Shown here one piece after another: positions 42,186-52,887 of a DNA stretch of 64,000 nt. The stretch comes from Pararhizobium_B sp963838155 (lineage in GTDB: Bacteria; Pseudomonadota; Alphaproteobacteria; Rhizobiales; Rhizobiaceae). Location of the stretch: assembly GCA_963838155.1 (NCBI GenBank), contig CAWIQE010000018.1, positions 62,001-126,000 of the forward strand, in the 5' to 3' direction. A program made the position numbers and the translations under genes. The notes under the pieces are model-generated. The model made no database searches, was not told where the DNA came from, and saw nothing but the letters and a program-made list of their open reading frames with translations. The number at the start of each line of letters is the position of its first letter. Position 1 is the stretch's first letter.

Positions 42186-43103
42186 ATGACCGGATTTCAG
42201 AAGGGACTGCGCGTGCTCTGCATCGCAGTCTGCGCTTTCGCCCCGGCCGCGCCGGTCGTCTCGACGGCTCAGGCCGGCGCATGGGTACCATTGGCGCCGT
42301 ACAAGGACAAGCTGTTTGCCTATGCCCGCATCCTGGACGGAAACGCCGACCGCAGCTTCATGGTCGTCGACTACAGCAAGGAGCGCGATGTCCACCGGCG
42401 CGACAGCGTGCCGACGTTGCGGGTGCGGCGGTCCTATGTCGACCTCTCCGTGCGCCGGCAGGAAACGACCCGCACGATCGAAGCGGACGGCAGGCGGGTG
42501 CCCGTCGACGAAACCGGCAGCGAGCCGGCGGCGCGATTTGCGGTCATCTTCGTTCACGGACGCGGCGGCGACCGCAGGCTCGGCAGCGACGACTGGAACT
42601 TCGGCGGCAATTTCAACCGCATCAAGAACCTCGCCGTGCGCAACGGCGGCATCTACATCGCACCGACCGTCGGCTCCTTCGACAGGGCGGGCGCCGACGA
42701 TGTCGCGGCCGTCGTCGACGACGTTGCGGGCAAGGCGCCCGGCGCGAAAATCGTCCTCGCCTGCGCCTCGATGGGCAGCTTCATCTGCTGGAGCCTGGCA
42801 GACCGGGAATCGACCGTCCGACATCTCGCAGGCATCATCGTGATGGGCGGCGTCGACGATTCGCGATATCCCGAGAGCCGGGCCTTCGCCGCCAACCTGC
42901 CGCTTCTGCTGACGCATGGGTCCGACGACCCCGTCTATCCCTGGCAGCGCCAGAAGCAGGTCTTCGATCGCATCCGCAAGGCGAGGCCGGGCTATCCCGT
43001 GCGCTTCGTCCTCTTCGACACCGGCGTTCACGGCACGCCGGTGCGCATGACCGATTGGCGCACGGCACTGAACTGGATCTTCGCCGTATCCGCATCGAAG
43101 TGA
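42186..43103 (+). CDS. secreted alpha/beta hydrolase
   Basis: Exported hydrolase of 305 residues. Signal peptide: GLRVLCIAVCAFAPAAPVVSTAQA. The mature part begins with a beta-rich segment (YARILDGNADRSFMVVDYS) and then an alpha/beta-hydrolase core: oxyanion region VIFVHGRGGDRR, nucleophile serine in LACASMGSF, Asp in LLTHGSDDPVYPWQ and His in FDTGVHGTP. Substrate unknown; the fold most resembles phospholipase/carboxylesterase types. ATG at 42186 has AGAGG upstream, and the longer frame is antisense to parE. A strong bidirectional terminator follows. Confidence 0.86.
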   Translation: MTGFQKGLRVLCIAVCAFAPAAPVVSTAQAGAWVPLAPYKDKLFAYARILDGNADRSFMVVDYSKERDVHRRDSVPTLRVRRSYVDLSVRRQETTRTIEADGRRVPVDETGSEPAARFAVIFVHGRGGDRRLGSDDWNFGGNFNRIKNLAVRNGGIYIAPTVGSFDRAGADDVAAVVDDVAGKAPGAKIVLACASMGSFICWSLADRESTVRHLAGIIVMGGVDDSRYPESRAFAANLPLLLTHGSDDPVYPWQRQKQVFDRIRKARPGYPVRFVLFDTGVHGTPVRMTDWRTALNWIFAVSASK

Positions 43104-43120
43104 CGGCGCAGACGAAAAAA

Positions 43121-43143
43121 GCCCGGCGGGAGCGCCGCCGGGC
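43121..43143. terminator. bidirectional terminator between the hydrolase gene and glnA
   Basis: Perfect 9-bp stem GCCCGGCGG / CCGCCGGGC with a 5-nt loop. On the minus strand, after glnA, it is followed by TTTTTTCGTC, a strong T run. On the plus strand it is followed by CTTTGCTC. It serves the convergent genes ending at 43103 and 43168. Confidence 0.88.
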
Positions 43144-43167
43144 CTTTGCTCGTGGGGATGCCGGTGC

Positions 43168-44577
43168 TCAGACCGAGTAGTACATGTCGAACTCGACCGG
43201 ATGCGGCGTCATCTCGAAGCGCAGCACCTCTGCCATCTTGAGCTCGATGTAGGCGTCGATCTGGTCGTCGTCGAACACGCCGCCGGCCGTCAGGAACTTG
43301 CGGTCCTTGTCGAGGCACTCGAGCGCCTCGCGCAGGCTGGCGGAAACGGTCGGGATGCGGCGCAGTTCCTTCGGCGGCAGGTCGTAGAGATCCTTGTCCA
43401 TGGCCTTGCCGGGATGGATCTTGTTCTTGATGCCGTCCAGACCCGCCATCAGCATGGCTGCGAAGGCAAGGTAGGGGTTGGCCGCCGGATCCGGGAAGCG
43501 AACCTCGACGCGCTTCGCCTTCGGCGACGAACCGAAGGGAATGCGGCACGACGCCGAGCGGTTGCGTGCCGAGTAGGCCAGGAGCACGGGGGCCTCGAAG
43601 CCCGGAACCAGCCGCTTGTAGGAGTTGGTCGACGGGTTGGTGAAGGCGTTGATGGCCTTGGCGTGCTTGATGACGCCGCCGATGTAGAAGAGGCAGTTTT
43701 CCGAAAGGCCGGCATATTCGTCACCGGCGAAGAGCGGCTTTCCGTCCTTCCAGATCGACTGGTGGACGTGCATGCCCGAGCCGTTGTCCCCATAGACCGG
43801 CTTCGGCATGAAGGTGGCCGTCTTGCCGTAGGCGTTCGCCACCTGGTGGATGACGTACTTGTAGATCTGTAGCTGGTCGGCGTTGCGCGTCAGCGTGTCG
43901 AATTTCATGCCGAGCTCGTGCTGCGCGGCGGCCACCTCGTGGTGATGCTTCTCGACCTTGACGCCCATCTCGGCCATGACGGAGAGCATTTCGGAGCGCA
44001 TGTCCTGCGCGCTGTCCACCGGGGGAACCGGGAAGTATCCGCCCTTGACGCGCGGACGGTGGCCGAGGTTGCCGGTTTCGTAGTCGGCGTCGTCGTTCGA
44101 CGGGAGTTCCGCCGAGTCGAGCTTGAAACCGGTGTTGTACGGGTCGGCCTTGTATTTCACGTCGTCGAACACGAAGAATTCGGCTTCCGGCCCGACATAG
44201 ACCGTGTCGCCGACGCCCGAGGCCTGGAGATAGGCTTCCGCCTTCTTGGCCGTCGTGCGGGGATCGCGGTTGTAGGCCTCGCCCGTGATCGGATCGAGGA
44301 TGTCGCAGACGATCGCCATGGTCGACTGTGCGAAGAACGGGTCCATGGTGGCGGTGATGGTATCGGGCATCAGAACCATGTCGGACTCGTTGATCGCCTT
44401 CCAGCCGGCGATCGAGGAACCGTCGAACATCACCCCGTCGGTGAACATGTCCTCATCCACGCAGCTCACGTCCATCGTCACGTGCTGCATTTTGCCCTTG
44501 GGATCGGTGAACCGCAGATCGACGAACTTCACGTCGTTGTCCTTGATCTGCTTGAGGATATCGCTGGCAGTCGTCAT
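43168..44577 (-). CDS. glnA: glutamine synthetase type I
   Basis: ATP-dependent synthesis of glutamine from glutamate and ammonia; dodecameric GSI-beta type, 469 residues. Signatures: MFDGSSIAGWKAINESDM, EAEFFVFDDV, HHHEVAAAQHELGMKFD, MPKPVYGDNGSGMHVHQS and NRSASCRIPF. Tyr398 in KDLYDLPPKEL is the adenylylation site used by GlnE, so the enzyme is subject to covalent control. It follows glnB by 62 nt in the classical glnBA order and shares its sigma-54 promoter; a strong terminator lies 25 nt past its stop. Confidence 0.98.
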   Translation of the reverse strand: MTTASDILKQIKDNDVKFVDLRFTDPKGKMQHVTMDVSCVDEDMFTDGVMFDGSSIAGWKAINESDMVLMPDTITATMDPFFAQSTMAIVCDILDPITGEAYNRDPRTTAKKAEAYLQASGVGDTVYVGPEAEFFVFDDVKYKADPYNTGFKLDSAELPSNDDADYETGNLGHRPRVKGGYFPVPPVDSAQDMRSEMLSVMAEMGVKVEKHHHEVAAAQHELGMKFDTLTRNADQLQIYKYVIHQVANAYGKTATFMPKPVYGDNGSGMHVHQSIWKDGKPLFAGDEYAGLSENCLFYIGGVIKHAKAINAFTNPSTNSYKRLVPGFEAPVLLAYSARNRSASCRIPFGSSPKAKRVEVRFPDPAANPYLAFAAMLMAGLDGIKNKIHPGKAMDKDLYDLPPKELRRIPTVSASLREALECLDKDRKFLTAGGVFDDDQIDAYIELKMAEVLRFEMTPHPVEFDMYYSV

Positions 44578-44639
44578 TTACATGATTTCCTTGTTTAAGA
44601 TGACGGTTTGAGGTGGGAACCAGGCTGTGGGCTCGGCGG

Positions 44640-44978
44640 TCAGATGGCGTCGACGCCCGTTTCGCCCGTGCGGATCCGGATGACTTCCTCGACATTCGAC
44701 ACGAATATCTTTCCGTCACCGATCCGGCCGGTCTGGGCGGCGTTGCGAATCGCTTCGATGGCAGCCTCGGCGGTTTCGTCGGCAAGAACGATCTCGACCT
44801 TCACTTTCGGCAGGAAATCCACGACATATTCCGCCCCCCGATACAGTTCGGTATGCCCTTTCTGGCGCCCGAAGCCCTTGGCCTCCGTGACCGTAATGCC
44901 CTGCAAGCCGACTTCCTGAAGGGCCTCCTTCACTTCGTCGAGCTTGAATGGCTTTATGATCGCTTCGATCTTTTTCAT
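44640..44978 (-). CDS. glnB: nitrogen regulatory protein P-II
   Basis: Trimeric signal protein (112 residues) that reads 2-oxoglutarate, ATP/ADP and, via GlnD uridylylation, glutamine; it controls GlnE and the NtrB/NtrC pair. The uridylylated Tyr51 lies in the T-loop (GHTELYRGAEYVVDFLPK), with TVTEAKGFGRQKG before it and GRIGDGKIFVSNVEEVIRIRTGE after it, all invariant parts. ATG at 44978 has GGGAAGA-free but AAATCTTCCC context; the open frame further upstream is non-conserved leader. First gene of glnBA. Confidence 0.98.
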   Translation of the reverse strand: MKKIEAIIKPFKLDEVKEALQEVGLQGITVTEAKGFGRQKGHTELYRGAEYVVDFLPKVKVEIVLADETAEAAIEAIRNAAQTGRIGDGKIFVSNVEEVIRIRTGETGVDAI

Positions 44979-45038
44979 GGGAAGATTTGTCTCCGCTCGT
45001 TCTCGGAAGCAGGCGCCTCGCCCACTCGTCACGCTCAA

Positions 45039-45055
45039 TGCACGCGGCGTGCCAA
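45039..45055 (-). promoter_or_regulatory. sigma-54 (RpoN) promoter of glnBA
   Basis: Minus-strand sequence TTGGCACGCCGCGTGCA: TGGCACG is a perfect -24 block, four bases separate it from GTGCA (consensus TTGCW, one mismatch), and the GG and GC doublets are 12 nt apart as required. It would start transcription about 50 nt before the glnB ATG. Sigma-54/NtrC control of glnBA is established in rhizobia. Confidence 0.8.
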
Positions 45056-45069
45056 TAGCATGGAAATCG

Positions 45070-45259
45070 GCGCACATTGCACAGAAACATACCGGTCTGG
45101 CGATACTTTCGGCAAAAAATGCACCTCCGCAGGGCGACATCGATCGAAAAATGGAGAAAATCCGGTGATGCGCGCATTTTCCGGCCATCCCGGCAAGGAG
45201 GGCTCTGCGCAAAAGACGACCGATCGGTTGCCGAATATTTGTGCACGTTGCATAGAAAC
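45070..45259. repeat. two copies of a 19-nt motif upstream of the glnBA promoter
   Basis: GCGCACATTGCACAGAAAC (45070-45088) and GTGCACGTTGCATAGAAAC (45241-45259) match at 16 of 19 positions in the same orientation. One lies just upstream of the -24 element of glnBA and the other about 170 nt further. Both contain TGCAC/TGCAT halves reminiscent of NtrC sites, but neither is a full NtrC palindrome. Confidence 0.5.
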
Positions 45260-45361
45260 TGCCCATGCCGATCGTCGGGACCGAAAGCAGCCGCGCGCAA
45301 TCGACTTGAGCGAAACGGGCCGTTCGGCCAGATTGTCGCGGAAAGAACGGAACGGGACGCC

Positions 45362-46891
45362 ATGACCCCTTCAGACAACCTGCTCGTCAGCCCCGAAGAG
45401 ATGGGCATGATCGATCGCGCGGCGATCGAGTCCGGCATCTCCGGATTCGCCCTCATGCGCATGGCCGGCGAAGCCGTGGCGGCCTGCGTCCTGCGGAGGT
45501 CTCCCGCCGTCGGGCGGGCGGTCGTCCTTTGCGGTCCCGGCAACAACGGCGGCGACGGCTATGTCGCGGCCGGGGCCCTGGCCCGCGCGGGCGTTCCCGT
45601 CGCGATCCATGCCCTCGGCGACCCCGGCCGGCTCGAGGGAGACGCCGCCCGTGCAAGGGCGGACTGTGGGCTGGCGACCCGTCCGCTCGCCGACTACGCG
45701 CCATGCCCCGCCGATGTCGTCGTCGACGCGCTGTTCGGCGCCGGTCTCGCGAGGCCGGTGGAAGGGGAGGCCGCCGCCTGCCTGGGACGGGTTGCCAAGA
45801 GCGGCGTGCCGGTGGTCGCGGTCGACCTGCCGTCCGGCGTGAGCGGTGCCTCCGGACAAGTCCTCGGCACGGCCGTGGGCGCCGAGGAAACCGTTACCTT
45901 CTTCGCGCGCAAGCCCGGACATCTCCTCATGCCGGGCCGGACCCTGTGCGGCGCCTTGACGGTGGCCGATATCGGCATTCCCCGGCGGTTCCTCTCCATA
46001 GCGTCGGGCTCCTTACGCGAAAACGGCCCCGCCGTCTGGCGGGCGGTCGTGCCCGAAACCGACGGTGCCGTGCACAAATACAAGCGGGGCCATCTCGGCG
46101 TCTTTTCCGGACCGATGAGCGGAACCGGTGCGGCGCGCCTGGCCGCCGCCGCCGGGGCGGCGTCCGGTGCCGGGCTCGTGACGGTCGGGGCCCCCGGTTC
46201 GGCGCTGAGTGTCAATGCCGCGCACCTGACCGCGGTCATGCTGCGCAGGGTCGACGAAGAAGACGCCGCCGCCGAGTGGGCGGCCGACGGACGCATGACG
46301 GGCTTCGTGCTGGGCCCGGGCTTCGGAACCGGCGAGAAGGCGAGGCGGGTCGCTCTCGCCCTCGCGCTGGCCCAATCCAGGCTGGTTCTCGACGCCGACG
46401 GCATATCCTCCTTCGCCGATTGCGGGGACCGGCTCTTCGCCGCCTTCGCCGGCGCTGCCGTCCGCCTCGTGCTGACGCCGCATGCCGGCGAGTTCAAGCG
46501 CCTCTTTCCGGACCTTGCGGACGACGGCGGCCTCTCGAAGATCGAGCAGACGCAGGCGGCTGCGGCGATGGCGAACGCCGTCGTGGTCTTCAAGGGAGCC
46601 GATACGGTCGTTGCCGCACCGGACGGGCGTGCCGTGATCAACGCCAACGCGCCCTCCTGGCTGGCGACGGCGGGATCCGGCGACGTGCTGTCGGGCATGA
46701 TCGGCGGCCTGCTGGCGCAGGGCATGCCCGCATTCGAGGCGGCCGCCGCCGCAGTCTGGATGCATGGCGAGGCGGGCCGCATCGCGGGCGAGGGACTTAC
46801 GGCGGACGATCTGCCCGCCGCCGTCTCGCGCGTACGCATAGACGGCTCGCATCGCGACAGGCCGGAACCGGGGGCAATGGAACGCAGATGA
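45362..46891 (+). CDS. bifunctional NAD(P)H-hydrate epimerase / ADP-dependent NAD(P)H-hydrate dehydratase
   Basis: Metabolite-repair enzyme of 509 residues that epimerises and dehydrates damaged NAD(P)HX. The N-terminal YjeF epimerase domain (about 1-215) shows VVLCGPGNNGGDGYVAAGAL and VVDALFGAGLARPV; the C-terminal ribokinase-like dehydratase (about 230-500) shows KYKRGHLGVFSGPMSGTGAA, FVLGPGFGTG, LTPHAGEFKRLFP, VFKGADTVVA and the anion-hole SWLATAGSGDVLSGMIGG. ATG at 45362 fits the domain boundary; the frame further upstream belongs to the glnB control region. The MFS gene overlaps its stop by 4 nt. Confidence 0.94.
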   Translation: MTPSDNLLVSPEEMGMIDRAAIESGISGFALMRMAGEAVAACVLRRSPAVGRAVVLCGPGNNGGDGYVAAGALARAGVPVAIHALGDPGRLEGDAARARADCGLATRPLADYAPCPADVVVDALFGAGLARPVEGEAAACLGRVAKSGVPVVAVDLPSGVSGASGQVLGTAVGAEETVTFFARKPGHLLMPGRTLCGALTVADIGIPRRFLSIASGSLRENGPAVWRAVVPETDGAVHKYKRGHLGVFSGPMSGTGAARLAAAAGAASGAGLVTVGAPGSALSVNAAHLTAVMLRRVDEEDAAAEWAADGRMTGFVLGPGFGTGEKARRVALALALAQSRLVLDADGISSFADCGDRLFAAFAGAAVRLVLTPHAGEFKRLFPDLADDGGLSKIEQTQAAAAMANAVVVFKGADTVVAAPDGRAVINANAPSWLATAGSGDVLSGMIGGLLAQGMPAFEAAAAAVWMHGEAGRIAGEGLTADDLPAAVSRVRIDGSHRDRPEPGAMERR

Positions 46892-48108
46892 GCGTCGATA
46901 CGACCACCACGACACCGCCGGCAGCCGAAACCGCGGTCTATTCCGTCGTGATCGCCCTCGGCGCCTGCCATTTTCTCAACGACATGATGCAGTCGATGCT
47001 GGCGGCGATCTATCCGATGCTCAAGTCCAATTACGGTCTCGACTTCGGCCAGATCGGGATCCTGACGCTGACGTTCCAGGTCACGGCCTCCCTTCTCCAG
47101 CCCGTCATCGGCGCCTATGCCGACGAACGTCCGCTGAGCTACTCCCTGCCGGTCGGCATGGGCTGCACCTTCGTGGGGCTGTTGCTGCTGGCCTTCGCCG
47201 GGCACTACTGGATCCTTCTGGCCGGCGCGTCGTGCATCGGGCTCGGCTCGGCCGTCTTCCATCCCGAATCCTCGCGCGTCGCGCGCCTCGCCTCCGGAGG
47301 GCGCCACGGGACGGCCCAGTCGATCTTCCAGGTCGGAGGAAACCTCGGAACGGCCAGCGGTCCGCTCCTCGCGGCCTTCATCATCCTGCCGGCGGGCCAG
47401 GCGAGCGTCGCCTGGTTTTCCGCCGCCGCGCTCGTCGGCGTGGTGGTGCTCACCCGGGTGGGAAGCTGGTACGGGCGATACCGCGCCGCGGCGTCGGGGC
47501 GACGCAAGCCGGTTCCGGTCGCGCAATACTCCCGCAGACGGGTCGTCGGGACGCTGACGGTGCTCGCGCTGCTCGTCTTCAGCAAGTACATCTATCTCGC
47601 CAGTCTGACGAGCTACTACATCTTCTATCTCATGCAGAAATTCGCCATCACCGTGCAGGATGCCCAGCTCCGGCTCTTCCTGTTTCTGGGCGCAGTGGCG
47701 GTCGGCACGCTCGTGGGCGGTCCCGTGGGCGACCGGATCGGCCGCAAGAGCGTCATCTGGCTGTCGATCCTCGGCGTCCTGCCGTTCACGATGGCTCTGC
47801 CCTACGCGAACCTCTTCTGGACGTCGGTCCTCTCGGTCGTCATCGGCCTGCTGCTCGCCTCGGCCTTTCCGGCCATCGTCGTGTTTGCCCAGGAGATGGT
47901 GCCGCAGCGCGTCGGAATGGTCGCGGGCCTGTTCTTCGGCTTCGCCTTCGGCATGGGCGGCATCGCCGCCGCCGTCCTCGGGCAGGTCGCCGACGCGAAA
48001 GGCATCGAATACGTCTATCGCATCTGCGCCTTCCTGCCGATGATCGGGCTCCTGACGATCTTCCTCCCGAACACGCGCAGGAGGACGGCCGAAGTCCCGG
48101 CGGGCTGA
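46888..48108 (+). CDS. MFS transporter, fosmidomycin-resistance (Fsr) type
   Basis: Inner-membrane drug or metabolite exporter of 406 residues with about 12 transmembrane helices. Fsr hallmarks are CHFLNDMMQSMLAAIYPMLK at the first helix, GIGLGSAVFHPE(SS) near helix 4 (here IGLGSAVFHPESSRVAR), GTAQSIFQVGGNLGTASGPLL and the second-half GPVGDRIGRKSVIW. Substrate unknown. Its ATG overlaps the stop of the NAD(P)HX repair gene (ATGA), so the pair is coupled, although no functional link is obvious. The last codons form half of a palindrome shared with the convergent DUF72 gene. Confidence 0.91.
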   Translation: MSVDTTTTTPPAAETAVYSVVIALGACHFLNDMMQSMLAAIYPMLKSNYGLDFGQIGILTLTFQVTASLLQPVIGAYADERPLSYSLPVGMGCTFVGLLLLAFAGHYWILLAGASCIGLGSAVFHPESSRVARLASGGRHGTAQSIFQVGGNLGTASGPLLAAFIILPAGQASVAWFSAAALVGVVVLTRVGSWYGRYRAAASGRRKPVPVAQYSRRRVVGTLTVLALLVFSKYIYLASLTSYYIFYLMQKFAITVQDAQLRLFLFLGAVAVGTLVGGPVGDRIGRKSVIWLSILGVLPFTMALPYANLFWTSVLSVVIGLLLASAFPAIVVFAQEMVPQRVGMVAGLFFGFAFGMGGIAAAVLGQVADAKGIEYVYRICAFLPMIGLLTIFLPNTRRRTAEVPAG

Positions 48109-48121
48109 CCGGTCAGCCCGC
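48100..48121. terminator. 22-bp perfect palindrome containing both stop codons of convergent genes
   Basis: GCGGGCTGACCGGTCAGCCCGC spans the last two codons and stop of the MFS gene and, symmetrically, those of the DUF72 gene; both genes end GCG GGC TGA. As RNA either transcript would form an 9-10 bp stem. No T run follows, but the symmetry suits a shared 3'-end structure. Confidence 0.5.
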
Positions 48122-48912
48122 GCGGCTGGCGAACTCCATCGCCCCGTGCGGCGCGCGCACCTTGCCCTCGTGGATGAAGTACACGAAGACGTCGCGCGCG
48201 CGACGGTCCGGCGCGTGGCCGGGGTCGGCGAGGGGAAGATCGGCCGGGGTGCCGCCCGCGGCCCACGTCTTGGCGCGCTCCACCCAGCGGTCCAGATCTC
48301 CGGTCGGATAGCACGCCGGTTCGTCGTCGGACCCTTTCTGCAGCCGGGCATAGACGAACTCGGCCGTGACGTCGGCGATCGCCGGATAGCTGGCGTGATC
48401 GGCGAAGACGACGCCGACGCCATGCCGGCGCAGCAGCTGCGGAAATTCCGGCACGCAGAAACTGTCGTGGCGAACCTCGACGGCGTGGCGAAGGGCGACG
48501 CCGCCGCTCTCCTTCGGAAGCAGGTCCAGGAAGGCGCCGAAATCGTCCGGGTCGAATGCCTTGGTCGGTGCGAACTGCCACAGGATCGGCCCGAGCCGAT
48601 CACCCAGCTCGCTGACGCCGGTGGAGAAGAATTTCTTCATGGATTCATCGGCTTCGGCAAGCACCCTACGGTTCGTGACGAACCGGTTCCCCTTGACGGC
48701 GAAGACGAATCCCTCCGGCGTGGCGGCCGCCCACTTGGCGAACGTCTCCGGCTTTTGACCGCGATAATAGGTGCCGTTGATCTCGATGGTCGCCAGCTTC
48801 TCCGCCGCATAATCGAGCTGGCGCGCCTTGGCGAGCTTCTCGGGGTAGAACGAGCCCTGCCAGGGGTCGAAGGTCCAGCCGCCGATGCCGGCGCGAATCG
48901 TTCCGGACGCCG

Positions 48913-48916
<4 letters not shown>
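48113..48916 (-). CDS. DUF72 domain-containing protein (YecE-like)
   Basis: TIM-barrel protein of 267 residues, family DUF72, function unknown. Typical elements: IRAGIGGWTFDPWQGSFYP at the N-terminus, IEINGTYYRGQKPETFAKWAAATPEGFVFAVKG, LGPILWQFAP, VEVRHDSFCVPEF and the late VYARLQKG. A C-terminal stretch (RARDVFVYFIHEGKVRAPHGA) completes the barrel. Its ATG overlaps the uvrA stop (ATGA), so it is coupled to uvrA and may share SOS control; DUF72 genes near DNA-repair genes are seen elsewhere, but no repair role is proven. Confidence 0.92.
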
Positions 48917-51834
<2,918 letters not shown>

Positions 51835-51868
51835 GACACGGGACAATGCTCTAAGAGATCGGAATTCT

Positions 51869-51928
51869 GCCGCAGGTCTTCGGCCCTGCCACATGTAAGC
51901 CGCAGGTCTTCGACCATGCCATATGTAA
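51869..51928. repeat. two tandem 30-bp direct repeats in the uvrA leader
   Basis: GCCGCAGGTCTTCGGCCCTG.. (51869-51898) is followed without a gap by GCCGCAGGTCTTCGACCATG.. (51899-51928); 27 of 30 positions match. They lie between the uvrA promoter region and the uvrA ATG. Confidence 0.75.
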
Positions 51929-51977
51929 GCAGCGTCGGCGGGTTGTCGAGCGTTTGCAGCCGTCCGGGCCGACTCTG

Positions 51978-52006
51978 TTGACAGGATCATACCGCAGGGC
52001 CTAGAA
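51978..52006 (+). promoter_or_regulatory. sigma-70-type promoter of ssb
   Basis: TTGACA (51978-51983), a 17-nt spacer and CTAGAA (52001-52006) form a plausible housekeeping promoter about 128 nt before the ssb ATG. The -10 box overlaps the LexA box. On the other strand TATGAT (51991-51986) could be the uvrA -10, which would place the LexA box over its -35 region. Confidence 0.6.
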
Positions 52007-52018
52007 CAAAAAAAGAAC
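52004..52018. promoter_or_regulatory. LexA (SOS) box between uvrA and ssb
   Basis: GAAC-N7-GAAC (GTTC-N7-GTTC on the uvrA strand, spacer all T) is an exact match to the alphaproteobacterial LexA box. Its place between divergent uvrA and ssb, over the presumed ssb -10 element, predicts coordinate SOS induction of both genes, as known for this gene pair in Rhizobiales. Confidence 0.85.
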
Positions 52019-52133
52019 AAAAAGTCCTGTGGATTGCTCGCCGGGCGGCGGGCATGCGTGAAGGGCTTCCGTTAGAGTGCGCCCGAGAAGAGAGATGTGC
52101 TGCCCATGGCAGCCCTACGGAAGGTGGTGAGCG

Positions 52134-52631
52134 ATGTCGGGAAGCGTCAACAAGGTCATTCTGGTCGGCAACCTCGGGGCGGATCCGGAAATCCGCCGGA
52201 CACAGGACGGCCGCCCGATCGCCAATCTCAGGGTCGCGACGTCCGAGACGTGGCGCGATCGCAACACGGGCGAGCGCCGCGAGCGGACCGAATGGCACCG
52301 GGTGGTGATCTTCAACGAAGGTCTGTGCAAGGTCGTCGAGAACTACCTGAAGAAGGGCGCCAAGATCTATATCGAAGGGCAGCTCCAGACCCGCAAATGG
52401 CAGGACCAATCCGGCCAGGACCGCTACTCGACCGAGGTCGTGCTGCAGGGCTTCAACTCGACGCTGACGATGCTCGACGGCCGCGACGGCGGCGGTGGCG
52501 GCGGAGACCGGATGCAGGACTATTCCGCAGGCGGCGACTACGACCGCGGCCCGGGCGGCGGTGGCGGCGGCCAGCCGAGCCAGGGCGGCGGCGGCATCTC
52601 GCGGGACATGGACGACGACATTCCGTTCTGA
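52134..52631 (+). CDS. ssb: single-stranded DNA-binding protein
   Basis: Essential ssDNA-binding protein, 165 residues. The OB-fold covers about residues 3-112 (SVNKVILVGNLGADPEIRRTQDGR, ATSETWRDRNTGERRERTEWHRVV, LKKGAKIYIEGQLQTRKWQDQ). A Gly-rich linker (runs of GGGGGG) follows, ending in the acidic tip DMDDDIPF, which recruits partner proteins. ATG at 52134 is preceded by AAGGTGGTGAGCG. SOS and housekeeping control are both visible upstream. A hairpin follows the stop directly. Confidence 0.97.
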   Translation: MSGSVNKVILVGNLGADPEIRRTQDGRPIANLRVATSETWRDRNTGERRERTEWHRVVIFNEGLCKVVENYLKKGAKIYIEGQLQTRKWQDQSGQDRYSTEVVLQGFNSTLTMLDGRDGGGGGGDRMQDYSAGGDYDRGPGGGGGGQPSQGGGGISRDMDDDIPF

Positions 52632-52648
52632 GCCGGCGGATCGCCGGC
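52632..52648 (+). terminator. hairpin directly after ssb
   Basis: GCCGGCG / CGCCGGC, 7-bp stem with a 3-nt GAT loop, begins at the base after the ssb stop. It is followed by CCTGTTCC, without a T run. Confidence 0.4.
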
Positions 52649-52822
52649 CCTGTTCCTGCCCCGTTCCGGATGTCGGCTTTTCGCCGGCGAAATGTGACGG
52701 CGGGGCGGCGACGTTCCCCTTTATCTTCTTGGTTGGGTCAAACTCCCGTCATCGTTGACGCACAGCTTCGCGACGCCTTTCGCCTCAGAGCGTTCGGGAC
52801 GCCGGGATCGCGATTGCGATCG

Positions 52823-52876
52823 CCAGACCTCAACGAAGAGCCAGACCTCGAAGAAGAGCCAGACCTCAACGAAGAG
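52823..52876 (+). repeat. three tandem 18-bp repeats upstream of the DUF4168 gene
   Basis: CCAGACCTCAACGAAGAG (52823-52840), CCAGACCTCGAAGAAGAG (52841-52858) and CCAGACCTCAACGAAGAG (52859-52876): copies 1 and 3 are identical, copy 2 differs at two positions. The array ends 11 nt before the ATG, so it forms the 5' UTR and part of the ribosome-binding region (GAGAAGGGA). Confidence 0.85.
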
Positions 52877-52887
52877 AAGGGAATTCC

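Larger units (their letters stand above)
44979..45361. other. glnB control region
   Basis: 383 nt between divergent glnB and the NAD(P)HX repair gene. Next to glnB lies a near-consensus -24/-12 element (45039-45055). Further away are two copies of a 19-nt motif and another TGCACC-containing stretch near 45118, which may be activator sites. Nearer to 45361 I see only AAAGAACGGAACGGGACGCC before the plus-strand ATG, and no clear sigma-70 promoter. Confidence 0.6.

Noticed and set aside
51869..51928. Tandem 30-mers as a CRISPR remnant
   Set aside because: No spacer between units and no dyad symmetry; located in a gene leader.
52823..52876. Triple 18-bp repeat as a CRISPR fragment
   Set aside because: The units are contiguous with no spacers, and no cas gene is present.
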